A DNA stretch of 64,000 nt from NCBI GenBank assembly GCA_964608915.1, contig CAZSQA010000033.1, positions 1-64,000 on the forward strand, read 5' to 3'. The DNA comes from QWQI01 sp964608915 (GTDB lineage: Bacteria > Planctomycetota > Planctomycetia > Isosphaerales > Isosphaeraceae). The notes beneath the pieces are model-generated. The model was given only the letters and a program-made list of their open reading frames with translations, was not told the origin of the DNA and did no database searches. Position 1 is the first letter of the stretch; each line of letters opens with the position of its first letter. Below are positions 1 through 7,931 of the stretch, piece after piece. A program made the position numbers and the translations under genes.

Positions 1-77
1 GTGATGCTCATGATGGCAATTTCTGCCAGAAATCCCGAATCGGTCAAGGTGAGATAGCGGTTTTCTACAGAGCCCTC

Positions 78-107
78 CTGACCCCTTTTTGTCTGACCCC
101 TTTTTGT
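78..107. repeat. Tandem 15-bp direct repeat
   Basis: CTGACCCCTTTTTGT occurs twice back to back (78-92 and 93-107). Strings of the TGACCCCTTTTT type are, from memory, scattered between genes in several planctomycete and other genomes as dispersed repeats. I see no other copy in this window, so a dispersed origin is inference. Confidence 0.6.
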
Positions 108-113
108 CCGCCC

Positions 114-134
114 ATATTCGCTTCTGGCGAATAT
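114..134. repeat. Perfect 8-bp inverted repeat
   Basis: ATATTCGC (114-121) and GCGAATAT (127-134) flank a 5-base TTCTG loop. It lies directly after the tandem repeat and 210 bases upstream of the gene at 345. There is no T-run, so it is a poor intrinsic terminator. It could be an operator or the end of a mobile repeat. Confidence 0.45.
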
Positions 135-344
135 CATGTATCGGGCTCGAAAAAAGGGCCCCTTTCGGGCATGAATCCTGCTCGCTTCGAGTCTGATCTC
201 TTCGAGTCCGCTTTTTCCGATTTTTCGGGCTGTTCGAAAATCAGGATTCTGGTACAGATGAGTTGATGGCGACATCGGTGGGCAGGATGCCGGGCCGGTC
301 GCTTCAAGAGAATCGAATCTCCCAAGGATGGGGCGAGATCAGTC

Positions 345-1268
345 ATGGACCGACCGAAGCGACGTTTCATACCCTTGCCGGCCGGGTCTCAGGAATTTCT
401 CGAAGACCGCCTGTGCATGACGACATCCCAGCTCTCGGGCGGCTTGCCGGGGCTCGGGCAGCAGGTGGCGAACCAGGCCACTCAGACGAACACCGTGGCA
501 GGTTTCGGATCGACCTCGAATCCGTTATCCGTGCGCCGGGAAACACGGATCGAACGGGTTCCGGCGTCGTTCTTCGAAATCGACCCGACCCAGCGCATCC
601 CTCGCGAGACCACCTCCGCGATTCAGGACGACCTGCGGTCCCTCATGAACACGCTCGACAGCCGCACACAGTACGATCAGCGCGCGGCGATGAATCAGCT
701 TTTCCGGTCGATGGTTTCGACGAACAGCGTCAGCACCGAATCGCTGGCGGCCCTGAACAAGGTCTTCGGCGAGATGCTGATTTCGGCGGGCGGCAACCCG
801 GTGACGGTCGCGAGCCTTCAGACGAACATGCTGAAGCTGTCGCAGTCGGCGATCCAGAGTTCGACACAGCCATCGTTCGCGATCACGAACAATTACGTGT
901 TCATGTACTTCGCGGCGACGACCGTCGGTTCAGCCATTCCGACCCCGCCAGCGCCCGCCCTCGTCCCCCGCATGAACCAGAACCCGAGCGGCGACCCGGT
1001 CACCTCCAGCCGGCGGCCGCAGTTCACGGGGCGGTATCCGCAGGGCATGATCGTCGAGATTCTCAATGTCGCCGACGGCACCGTCATCGCGAGAGGGGCT
1101 TCTCAAACCAACGGTCGATTCACGATCGCGGCGACCTCGGTATTGAATCCGGGGCAATACACGCTGACATCGCGTGGCACGACGCCCGCTGGCGAGGTGA
1201 GCGAGTTTTCGCCGTGGACGACTCTGACGATCACATCGACTCCGGCGACGACTCGGTCGCTGGCGTAA
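345..1268 (+). CDS. Secreted/surface protein with LEDR-type N-terminus and Ig-like C-terminal domain
   Basis: 307 aa. The N-terminus has a basic stretch (RPKRR) followed by QEFLEDRLCMTT at residues 17-28, a variant of the LEPLEDRxLL motif common at the start of planctomycete extracellular proteins (family knowledge, not verified here). Residues 60-190 are polar and probably helical. About 225-297 look like a small beta-sandwich domain (QFTGRYPQGMIVEIL ... GQYTLTSRG), as in Ig-like or carboxypeptidase-regulatory folds used for adhesion. ATG at 345 follows a GGGGCGAGA stretch. The gene ends tail-to-tail with the kinase-like gene, sharing 38 bp. A longer frame over the same bases (263-1423) is proline/arginine-rich and rejected. 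The exact role is unknown. Confidence 0.75.
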   Translation: MDRPKRRFIPLPAGSQEFLEDRLCMTTSQLSGGLPGLGQQVANQATQTNTVAGFGSTSNPLSVRRETRIERVPASFFEIDPTQRIPRETTSAIQDDLRSLMNTLDSRTQYDQRAAMNQLFRSMVSTNSVSTESLAALNKVFGEMLISAGGNPVTVASLQTNMLKLSQSAIQSSTQPSFAITNNYVFMYFAATTVGSAIPTPPAPALVPRMNQNPSGDPVTSSRRPQFTGRYPQGMIVEILNVADGTVIARGASQTNGRFTIAATSVLNPGQYTLTSRGTTPAGEVSEFSPWTTLTITSTPATTRSLA

Positions 1269-2073
1269 CGGGCCAGCCTGGTTCGCCCGATTCGCGTGCT
1301 TCGGTCCGGACGACTTTCTGGGACGAAAACCAGCCGGGCGGAAAGCCGCGGATCACGGCCAGGGTGATCATGTCGACGCACAGCGGAATGCCGAGTGCGG
1401 CGGTATCGAGCGTCATGTGGTAATTACGGGGGTCTGAGGATTCCTTGCGATAAATGGCCCAGTCGAACTGATTGCGGCGGCGGTCCAGGTCTCGTGTCAT
1501 ACGACGAGCCGTGCGGGTCGACACGCCCATGCGGTCGGCCATCCGGGCCGCGCGGTTCACCTCGGGGGCGATGATGCGAACGCGCAGGGTGCGATCCTCA
1601 GGCAGCAGAAATCCGGCACCCCGGCCCACCATGACGGCATCGCCGACATGGCCGACCTCGCGGATCAGATGTTCCAGATGATCCATGTAAGTTTCCTGCG
1701 GGGCGTAATGCTGTTCCCGCAGAGGCAGGATCCAGTCCTGAATCATCCCCGGGGCGAGTTCGTCGAGCGATTTGATCATATCCGCGGAAACTTGCATGCG
1801 GCGCGAAATGATCTCGACGAATTCTTCGTTATAAACTCGCCAGTTCAGTCTGGCGGCGACCTGCCGGGCGACGATATCCGCCCCGGAGCCGGCTTCGCGG
1901 CTGATCCAGACTGTCGTGAACCGGGCCTGCAGCTGATTTTCGGCGGCAGCCTTGGCGCGATTCTGGCCGGGGAGCTTGCTCTTGAGCCAGCCGATCCAAC
2001 TCTTTTCGGAAGCCGGTTCCGGCCCGTTCGAGGCTGATTCGCGATGCGGGACGATGGCGTTTTCCGAATCCAT
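1231..2073 (-). CDS. Cytidylate kinase-like family protein
   Basis: 280 aa. Residues about 55-220 match the cytidylate-kinase-like P-loop family (PF13189 type): VWISREAGSGADIVARQ at 55-71 is the nucleotide-binding loop, followed by the family-typical RVYNEEFVEIISRR and, later, VMVGRGAGFLL and TLRVRIIAPEVNRAARM. The first 50 residues are a polar extension. In relatives the loop usually reads GSGGREIA; here GSGADIVA lacks the basic residue, so catalysis is uncertain. These proteins are usually annotated as nucleotide kinases of unknown substrate. No clear Shine-Dalgarno precedes the ATG. It is transcribed away from the deaminase gene, and its 3' end overlaps the Ig-like protein gene by 38 bp. 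Confidence 0.85.
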   Translation of the reverse strand: MDSENAIVPHRESASNGPEPASEKSWIGWLKSKLPGQNRAKAAAENQLQARFTTVWISREAGSGADIVARQVAARLNWRVYNEEFVEIISRRMQVSADMIKSLDELAPGMIQDWILPLREQHYAPQETYMDHLEHLIREVGHVGDAVMVGRGAGFLLPEDRTLRVRIIAPEVNRAARMADRMGVSTRTARRMTRDLDRRRNQFDWAIYRKESSDPRNYHMTLDTAALGIPLCVDMITLAVIRGFPPGWFSSQKVVRTEARESGEPGWPVTPATESSPESM

Positions 2074-2288
2074 TTGCCGAAATGTCCATGCCTGAGAAGT
2101 TCGCCCGAAGGGCGTGCGGATCGCGCGGGTACGCCTTCGCTTTCATTCTGTACGAAAGCGGGATCGATCGCAAGACGGACCGCATCTTGACCGCGACGGA
2201 AGCAGAAGTCATTCTTTGGAGACGAAATTGACCGACGCGCCAAGCTGTCTGGCGTCGCACCGCCCGAACCCGCCCCGGATACCACCGC

Positions 2289-3077
2289 ATGAGCCTTCCC
2301 GAACCGGTCGTTCGTCGCCGTTTCGACGCGCTGGAAGTCGAAGTCTATCCGAACCGAGCCACGATGGGTCAGGCCGCGGCCGCTTTCGTGGCCGATGCGA
2401 TGAAACGTCGAGCGGCCGAGGCCGACGAAATCCGCATGATCTTCGCCGCGGCCCCAAGCCAGAACGAAATGCTCGCCTCTCTGGCGGCGGACACGTCGCT
2501 GGAATGGCCACGGGTCCGGGCGTTCCATATGGACGAATATCTGGGCCTTTCGGCCACGCATCCGGCTTCGTTTCGCCGCTTCCTGTCGGAAAAGATCTTC
2601 GGCCCGGCCGGAATCGGGCAGGATCGCCTGCACCTGATCCCGGGCGAACGTGCCGAGCGGCCACTTCTGGCGTGTCTGGTCTACGAGGAGCTATTGCGGA
2701 CATATCCCGTCGACATCCTGTGTGCCGGCATCGGCGAAAATGGCCACCTGGCGTTCAACGACCCGCCCGTCGCCGATTTTCTCGATCCGGTGAAGATCAA
2801 GATCGTTCGGCTCGACTACGCCTGCCGACGTCAGCAGGTCAACGATGGCTGCTTCCCGACGATCGACGACGTTCCGACACACGCCTTCACGCTGACGATT
2901 CCTGCACTGCTGGCCGCGCCGGTGGCATGCATCGTCGTCCCGGGGCCGCTCAAACGTGAAGCCGTCAAAGCCAGCCTGTTCGGGCCGATCGAAGAAGCCA
3001 TGCCGGCTTCGATCCTGCGCCGGCAGAATGGGGCCCGGCTTTTCCTGGATGCCGACTCGGGCGCCGACTTGCTTTGA
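2289..3077 (+). CDS. nagB: Glucosamine-6-phosphate deaminase / NagB-type isomerase
   Basis: 262 aa, cytoplasmic. The NagB/6-phosphogluconolactonase fold is clear: RAFHMDEYLGL carries the Asp that aligns with catalytic Asp72 of E. coli NagB, and GIGENGHLAFNDPP is the active-site loop. E. coli has GVGNDGHIAFNEP there, so the residues aligning with Asp141 and Glu148 are Asn and Asp here, while the His is kept. I recall this ENGHLAFNDPP variant, followed by CRRQQVNDG and THAFTLTIPAL, as a recurring subfamily, so it is probably a coherent family rather than a decayed gene. The likely reaction is glucosamine-6-P to fructose-6-P plus ammonia, though the exact sugar is uncertain. There is no obvious ribosome binding site before the ATG. 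Confidence 0.87.
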   Translation: MSLPEPVVRRRFDALEVEVYPNRATMGQAAAAFVADAMKRRAAEADEIRMIFAAAPSQNEMLASLAADTSLEWPRVRAFHMDEYLGLSATHPASFRRFLSEKIFGPAGIGQDRLHLIPGERAERPLLACLVYEELLRTYPVDILCAGIGENGHLAFNDPPVADFLDPVKIKIVRLDYACRRQQVNDGCFPTIDDVPTHAFTLTIPALLAAPVACIVVPGPLKREAVKASLFGPIEEAMPASILRRQNGARLFLDADSGADLL

Positions 3078-3197
3078 TACCTGATGCAGGTTCGGTTCCC
3101 GTTGACTGTCTCACGGATGACGATCGAACCCGCCGCAGGGACGACGCTGCCTGGCCCCGATTTTCCGCGACTTTCGACAACGTCAGGAGCCTGACTC

Positions 3198-4940
3198 ATG
3201 CAGTGGATGAATCCCATCGTCGAATTGCTCTGGAGCGTGCCAACGTTCGTCACGCTCCTTTCACTGGGAATTCTCTTCACGGTCTGGTCGAAATTCGTTC
3301 AGTTTCGGGCACTCACGCACGGCATTTCGGTGATACAGGGCAAGTACGACGACAAATCGGACCCTGGTGCGATCAACCACTTCCAGGCACTGTCGACGGC
3401 CCTTTCCGGAACGGTCGGTCTGGGCAATATCGGCGGGGTCGCACTGGCGATCGCCATGGGTGGCCCCGGTGCCCTGTTCTGGATGTGGATGACCGGTTTC
3501 CTCGGCATGGCGATCAAGACCGTCGAAGTGACACTGGCCATGCTGTTTCGAGACACGACGAATCCGCACCAGCCTTATGGCGGAGCGATGTACGTCATCA
3601 CACGCGGCATCCCGAAGACGGCGAGCCCGGCGATCAGGGCAGGTTCGAGGCTGCTCGCCGTTTTCTTCAGCCTGACGCTTCTGCTGGCGACGATGACGGG
3701 CGGCAATATGTTCCAGTCGTGGAATGTCGCTGCCATCACGAATCAGTACTTCGGCATTCCGGGCATCGTCACGGGAATCGTTCTGGCGATGGCCACGGGG
3801 ATCGTCATCGTCGGCGGCATCCAGCGCATCGGCGACGTCGCCGGCCGTCTCGTGCCGTTCATGTGCGGGCTTTATCTTCTTTCCGGACTGGCGGTTCTCG
3901 TCGTGAGTGCCGCGAACATACCGAGCCTTCTCAACCAGGTCGTGACCGAAGCCTTCGCACCGACGACGGCCCAGGGGGCATTTCTGGGTGCCACTGCATG
4001 GTTCGGACTGACCACGGGCCTGCGTCGAGCGCTCTTTTCGAACGAAGCAGGGCAGGGCACGAGCCCGATCGCACACGCCGCGGCCCGCACCAGCGAACCG
4101 GTGCGCGAAGGGATCGTCGCGGGCCTGGAACCGTTCGTCGACACATGTCTCGTTTGTACGCTCACGGCCCTCGTGATTTTGAGCACGAACACGTGGAACC
4201 GCGATGCCGACGGCCCGTTCGGCGGACCGATCGAAATCGTCCGGAACGGAGATTCGTGGAGCGTCTCAGGTTCGACGGATCCTGCTCACCTGCCGCCACT
4301 CCCGGCGCCTGATGTCTGGGCCCCTGGCAACGGGTTTTTCCTCCTCGCGGAAGTGCGGGACACGAGCGAAACGACCGGCACGAAGCTCGCCAGGGTCAAG
4401 GGCAAGCTCGTTGCGAACGATGCTGCACCAGGCCAATTGAAAATAGTTTGGGATACGCCACCGGCTGGTGCTGTGCTTCAACCCGGGAACGGGGTTTTCC
4501 GCGATCTTGTCGGCGCGTCTCTGACCGGTCTCGCCTATGACCGAGCGATTCCGGGCCTGGGCAAATACATGGTCACAGCGGCATGCTGGCTGTTCGCTTT
4601 CTCCACGCTCATCTCATGGAGTTTCTACGGCGAAACGGCATCCGTTTTTCTCTTCGGACGGTGGGCCGTCGTACCATATCGGGTCGTCTACTGCCTGGCG
4701 ACCGCGGCGATCACGCTTCCGGGTATGATCGAAACCGATACGGATCTGGGAAACCTGTCGGATCTCGGCACGGGGTTCATGCTTGCGGCGAACGTACCGA
4801 TTATTCTCATCATGTCGCCGATCGCGATCCGGGCGATTCGCGATTACTTCGCGAAACTCGACTCAGGCGCCTTCGGCCCGGGCCATCAAGCCGAGTCGCT
4901 CGTCGAAATGGTCGAAGACCCGGAACCCGAATCGAAGTGA
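3198..4940 (+). CDS. Alanine/glycine:sodium symporter (AGCS family)
   Basis: 580 aa inner-membrane transporter with about 10-11 hydrophobic segments. The family signature GTVGLGNIGGVALAIAMGG lies in the first third, followed by MYVITRG, FSNEAGQGTSPIAHAAA and FAFSTLISWSFYGE. The protein is some 100 residues longer than usual (about 450-480), because a polar segment, roughly residues 333-435 (from WNRDADGPFGG to NGVFRD), sits where relatives have a short extracellular loop. A Shine-Dalgarno-like CAGGAG lies about 8 bp before ATG 3198. It converges on ispD, 48 bp away. It should import alanine or glycine with Na+; the substrate is inferred from the family. Confidence 0.93.
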   Translation: MQWMNPIVELLWSVPTFVTLLSLGILFTVWSKFVQFRALTHGISVIQGKYDDKSDPGAINHFQALSTALSGTVGLGNIGGVALAIAMGGPGALFWMWMTGFLGMAIKTVEVTLAMLFRDTTNPHQPYGGAMYVITRGIPKTASPAIRAGSRLLAVFFSLTLLLATMTGGNMFQSWNVAAITNQYFGIPGIVTGIVLAMATGIVIVGGIQRIGDVAGRLVPFMCGLYLLSGLAVLVVSAANIPSLLNQVVTEAFAPTTAQGAFLGATAWFGLTTGLRRALFSNEAGQGTSPIAHAAARTSEPVREGIVAGLEPFVDTCLVCTLTALVILSTNTWNRDADGPFGGPIEIVRNGDSWSVSGSTDPAHLPPLPAPDVWAPGNGFFLLAEVRDTSETTGTKLARVKGKLVANDAAPGQLKIVWDTPPAGAVLQPGNGVFRDLVGASLTGLAYDRAIPGLGKYMVTAACWLFAFSTLISWSFYGETASVFLFGRWAVVPYRVVYCLATAAITLPGMIETDTDLGNLSDLGTGFMLAANVPIILIMSPIAIRAIRDYFAKLDSGAFGPGHQAESLVEMVEDPEPESK

Positions 4941-4988
4941 ATCAGAGCCGAATCTTGCCCGAATCGGGATCGTCCGAATTCGATAGAT

Positions 4989-5774
4989 TCAGACGCGACC
5001 CGCGGGCGGATCAGGAAAATCGCCGATCCACATCGATTCTTCGGCCGAGAACGGATTGGCCGGTCCTTTCCGTTCAGGCTGAGGCAAGGCAGCGAGAGCA
5101 GCCCGGGCGAGCACAAGATCCTCAGGTGTCGTGACTTTCAGATTCAGGGGCGATCCCGGCACGATGACGCATGGCTTGCCGATGGCTTCCAGCAACTGCA
5201 CGTCGTCCGTCACGAGCGATCCCGTTTCTTCTCTAAGTTCATGCGCCCGAACGAGCCATTCGCGCCGGAACACCTGCGGCGTCTGTGCCTTGTAAATGTG
5301 TTCCCTGGGCACCGTTGCCAAAACTTGCCCGGTGGCGGGGTCCACGCGTTTGAGCGTGTCGACGACAGGAATCGCCGGCAACGCGGCGCCATGCTGCACC
5401 GCCGCGGCGAAGACGGCATCCACCCATTCGCGGGCCAGGCACGGACGGGCTCCGTCGTGCACGGCAACGTAATCGCAGGCAGGGTCTACGGCGGCGAGCG
5501 CGCGGGCGACCGTTTCGTACCGCTCCGCTCCGCCTTCGACGACCGTCAGCCCAAGAAAGGCCACATTCGCGCCATATCGTCGCATGAACGATTCCCGGTG
5601 ATCCGGCGCGATCGCGACGATCACCTGAGCGACGTCGTCGCGGTTCAGGAACGGCTCGACGGCTCGAAGCCAGACGGCACGGCCATCGAGATCTTCGAAA
5701 ACCTTGTTTCTGCCCGAGTCGCCGAACCGGGTCGAACGTCCTGCCGCTGTCAGAATCACCGCGAACCGTGCCAT
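4989..5774 (-). CDS. ispD: 2-C-methyl-D-erythritol 4-phosphate cytidylyltransferase
   Basis: 261 aa cytoplasmic enzyme of the non-mevalonate isoprenoid pathway, joining CTP and MEP. Visible motifs are the nucleotide-binding LTAAGRSTRFGDSGRNK near the N-terminus, VVEGGAERYETVARAL, VHDGARPCLA, and ETGSLVTDDVQLLEAIG before the terminal IVPGSPLNLKVTTPEDL. The last 30 residues (after LAALPQPERKG) extend beyond the usual 230-residue family length and look disordered. No ispF lies beside it, so the pathway genes are dispersed here. Confidence 0.93.
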   Translation of the reverse strand: MARFAVILTAAGRSTRFGDSGRNKVFEDLDGRAVWLRAVEPFLNRDDVAQVIVAIAPDHRESFMRRYGANVAFLGLTVVEGGAERYETVARALAAVDPACDYVAVHDGARPCLAREWVDAVFAAAVQHGAALPAIPVVDTLKRVDPATGQVLATVPREHIYKAQTPQVFRREWLVRAHELREETGSLVTDDVQLLEAIGKPCVIVPGSPLNLKVTTPEDLVLARAALAALPQPERKGPANPFSAEESMWIGDFPDPPAGRV

Positions 5775-5978
5775 TTGACATCGACTCCCTGTTCCCTGGC
5801 TTCGCGGGGCTCACGGCAATGACGACATCGATGTCGTTCGGACGAATCAGGCCCGATTCCGCGAACCGCTTTACCCCGTGACCTTACGGAACGTATTTTG
5901 GATAAATGGGTGCGATCCGGTCAATCGACTGGCGGGACACCCGGGATCTTACTCAGCGAGAATTCGCAGGGAGACGGT

Positions 5979-6866
5979 TTGGAAAGTGACGCGCAATGCC
6001 CTGGCCCGGCCTGCCTGATGAGCTGGATCGCTTTCGCCCGTTCGCTGTCGGAAACTGGCGGAAACGGAGTTCAGGCGACGAATCCGCACGCCCCGGTCCG
6101 CCAGGGCGGCCTATTCAGCGGCACGGCTTACGACGACGCCAATCCGGTGATTCGCGACGCTTCGGAATTCCGGTCAGCCGTCGAAACGCTGGCCTATGCG
6201 CTTTTCCGGCTGGAGACCAATCGCCTGACACGCGCCGAACGGCCTCGGCTGGAAAATCTCGTCGAAAATGCTCTTTTCAAGATGGACCGGTATCTGACCC
6301 GGGGTGGATGCGTCCTCGACGACGCCGACAGGGTCGAATATGGCACGCTCGCGAATCAGTTCCAGGAATCCCGGCGGGTCGCTGAAGAGCGGCGGAACCT
6401 TGCGGCCGGGATTCGCCAGAGGATGGAGCGAATCGACACGCTCGACGGCGACGCGTTCGAAGATTTCGTGGCCGAAGTGTTCGAAGCGATTGGCTATGAA
6501 GTGCATCGCAATGGCGGTGCCGGCGATGAAGGGGCCGACTTGAAGCTGGCCCGCGGCCCGCTGCGAGCCGTGGTTCAGTGCAAGTACCATCACAAGGGCA
6601 TCGTCGGCTCGCCTGACCTGCAGAAATTCCTGGGCACGATTCACCAGTCCGGCAGTCGCAAAGGTTATTTCGTGACGACGACCGGGTTTACCCTGTCCGC
6701 CGAAAAGTTCGCTGCGAACCAGCCGATCGAACTGATCGACGGGCCACGCCTGGCCGAAATCGTCCGCGACATTCTCAAGATCGCGAAAGCGGACGGGAAA
6801 AATCAGGAAGCCGGATTGCCATTCCGGACCGATGACGATTCCGGTCAACGCCTTGCGTCACAATAG
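5979..6866 (+). CDS. Mrr-type restriction endonuclease (PF04471-like)
   Basis: About 295 aa from TTG 5979, which has AGGGAG five bases upstream; the frame is open from 5898 (also TTG), and the next ATG (6018) lacks a Shine-Dalgarno. The C-terminal half carries the restriction-endonuclease fold: LDGDAFEDFVAEVFEAIGY, then GDEGADLKL with the metal-binding Asp, and VVQCKYH giving the QxK half of the D-(E/Q)xK site, followed by QKFLGTIHQSG and GYFVTTTGFT. The N-terminal half is a helical, charged domain of unknown function. No methylase or specificity gene is adjacent, so it is either a modification-dependent nuclease like Mrr or a housekeeping DNA-processing enzyme. This distinction is inference. 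Confidence 0.85.
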   Translation: MESDAQCPGPACLMSWIAFARSLSETGGNGVQATNPHAPVRQGGLFSGTAYDDANPVIRDASEFRSAVETLAYALFRLETNRLTRAERPRLENLVENALFKMDRYLTRGGCVLDDADRVEYGTLANQFQESRRVAEERRNLAAGIRQRMERIDTLDGDAFEDFVAEVFEAIGYEVHRNGGAGDEGADLKLARGPLRAVVQCKYHHKGIVGSPDLQKFLGTIHQSGSRKGYFVTTTGFTLSAEKFAANQPIELIDGPRLAEIVRDILKIAKADGKNQEAGLPFRTDDDSGQRLASQ

Positions 6867-7006
6867 ATCAAATATGTCGTATTATTTGTGGAGTTGACTT
6901 GACCGATAACGACCGTCGGTCTAGTTTAAGATTGTGCGTTCTCGTGGAACCGGAATGAGGGCGCCAGTCGTCAAGGAAGACCAGCACCGAGAGTCACAAG
7001 GAATCC

Positions 7007-7231
7007 ATGCACGAACAATTGAAAGCCCTGAGCTTGCCCCCGGAACTCGATGACGTGACGGGGATCCTGGAAATCGACATGACGGCCATTGTCCAGGTCA
7101 TGTCCAGCCACGCCCAGCAGCAGTTTCTGCTGAGCCGCGGCCAGGCGGACAAATTCCGCCGCCAGTTGTGGAATCGACTGGCAGACGTTCTGAATGATGC
7201 AGGCGGCAAATTCGCCGCGGAAAATAACTGA
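7007..7231 (+). CDS. Small conserved-looking hypothetical protein
   Basis: 74 aa, no membrane segment and no cysteine. It is preceded by AAGGAA at good spacing before ATG 7007, and its stop lies 39 bp before the flavoprotein gene on the same strand, so the two are probably co-transcribed. The sequence (ELDDVTGILEIDMTAI ... SRGQADKFRRQLWNRL) looks helical. Because many bacteria place rpoZ just before coaBC I checked for omega-subunit features, but the NRFELV-type motif is absent. Function unknown. Confidence 0.65.
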   Translation: MHEQLKALSLPPELDDVTGILEIDMTAIVQVMSSHAQQQFLLSRGQADKFRRQLWNRLADVLNDAGGKFAAENN

Positions 7232-7270
7232 TTCGCTCACGAACACCTTCTCTTTCAGCCAAGGTGCTTC

Positions 7271-7921
7271 ATGGCCAGAATCCTCGTCGCCGTGACCGGC
7301 TCGGTCGCCGCGGTCAGGTTGGACGCACTCGTCGCCACACTGGCCGAAGAGCGACATGATCTCCGGCTGATGCTGACCAGATCCGCCGGCTTCTTCCTGC
7401 CGCATTGGGCCGAAGCCGGTCCCGATTCTCGTTTTCCCGTCTTTCGGGATCAAGACGAGTGGCCAGCCTCAGGCTGGAACCGTGGTGACGATGTGCTGCA
7501 CATCGAGCTTGGCCGCTGGGCGGACGCTCTACTCATCGCACCGCTCGATGCGCATACCCTGGCCAAATGGGCACAGGGTATGGCCGACAACCTGGTCACC
7601 AGCGTTCTACGGGCCTGGGATTACTCCAAGCCCCTCGTCGTCGCACCGGCCATGAATACGCGTATGTGGGAGAACCCCATCACATCGCGGCACTTCGCAC
7701 AAATTCTGTGCGACCGGGAACGGATCTGGTCACCTCAGGGCAAGCTGCCGAATATCGTCGACATTGTCTCCGCTTACGATCGATGGTACGAGCCGATCGA
7801 GATCGTCCCGCCGATCGAAAAACGGCTCGCCTGCGGCGATATCGGCATAGGAGCCATGGCTGAGGTCGCCACGATCGCCCAACGGACGAACGCTGTCCTT
7901 CGATCGAAACGCATCGAATGA
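7271..7921 (+). CDS. Flavoprotein, phosphopantothenoylcysteine decarboxylase-like
   Basis: 216 aa cytoplasmic HFCD-family flavoprotein. ILVAVTGSVAAVR is the FMN-binding start, LHIELGRWADALLIAPLDAHTLAKWAQGMADNL is the central block, and VVAPAMNTRMWENP is the substrate-recognition clamp typical of the decarboxylase (CoaC) half of CoaBC. The CoaB synthetase domain is absent, so either it is encoded elsewhere or this is a stand-alone CoaC. The expected reaction is decarboxylation of 4'-phosphopantothenoylcysteine to phosphopantetheine in CoA synthesis. AAGGTG precedes the ATG. It converges on the giant patatin-like gene with only 10 bp between stops. Confidence 0.85.
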   Translation: MARILVAVTGSVAAVRLDALVATLAEERHDLRLMLTRSAGFFLPHWAEAGPDSRFPVFRDQDEWPASGWNRGDDVLHIELGRWADALLIAPLDAHTLAKWAQGMADNLVTSVLRAWDYSKPLVVAPAMNTRMWENPITSRHFAQILCDRERIWSPQGKLPNIVDIVSAYDRWYEPIEIVPPIEKRLACGDIGIGAMAEVATIAQRTNAVLRSKRIE

Positions 7922-7931
7922 CACGGCCTCC

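Larger units (their letters stand above)
1..344. other. Left-edge gap without a supported gene
   Basis: The first 57 bases read as an 18-codon open tail ending in TAG on the + strand, which could be the end of a gene lying to the left, but it is too short to identify. The rest holds a tandem 15-bp repeat, an 8-bp inverted repeat and AT-rich runs around CGAAAAAAGGGCCCC. A second frame stays open from the edge to about base 266, but its translation is dominated by the repeated TPFCLTPFC and is not protein-like. I see no recognisable transposase remnant. Confidence 0.4.

Noticed and set aside
1..57. C-terminus of a transposase or other gene entering from the left
   Set aside because: Only 18 codons are visible and they match nothing I recognise.
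263..1423. A longer overlapping frame (386 codons) than the Ig-like protein
   Set aside because: Its translation is rich in Arg, Pro, His and Asp and unlike a folded protein, whereas the frame at 345 has an LEDR-type start and an Ig-like domain.
6894..6932. Sigma-70 promoter upstream of the gene at 7007 (TTGACT or TTGACC with TAAGAT or TAGTTT)
   Set aside because: No pair combines good hexamers with 16-18 bp spacing; TTGACC/TAGTTT has the spacing but a weak -10.
7007..7231. RNA polymerase omega subunit (rpoZ) before a coaBC-like gene
   Set aside because: The position would fit, but the conserved omega motif is missing, so I left it as hypothetical.
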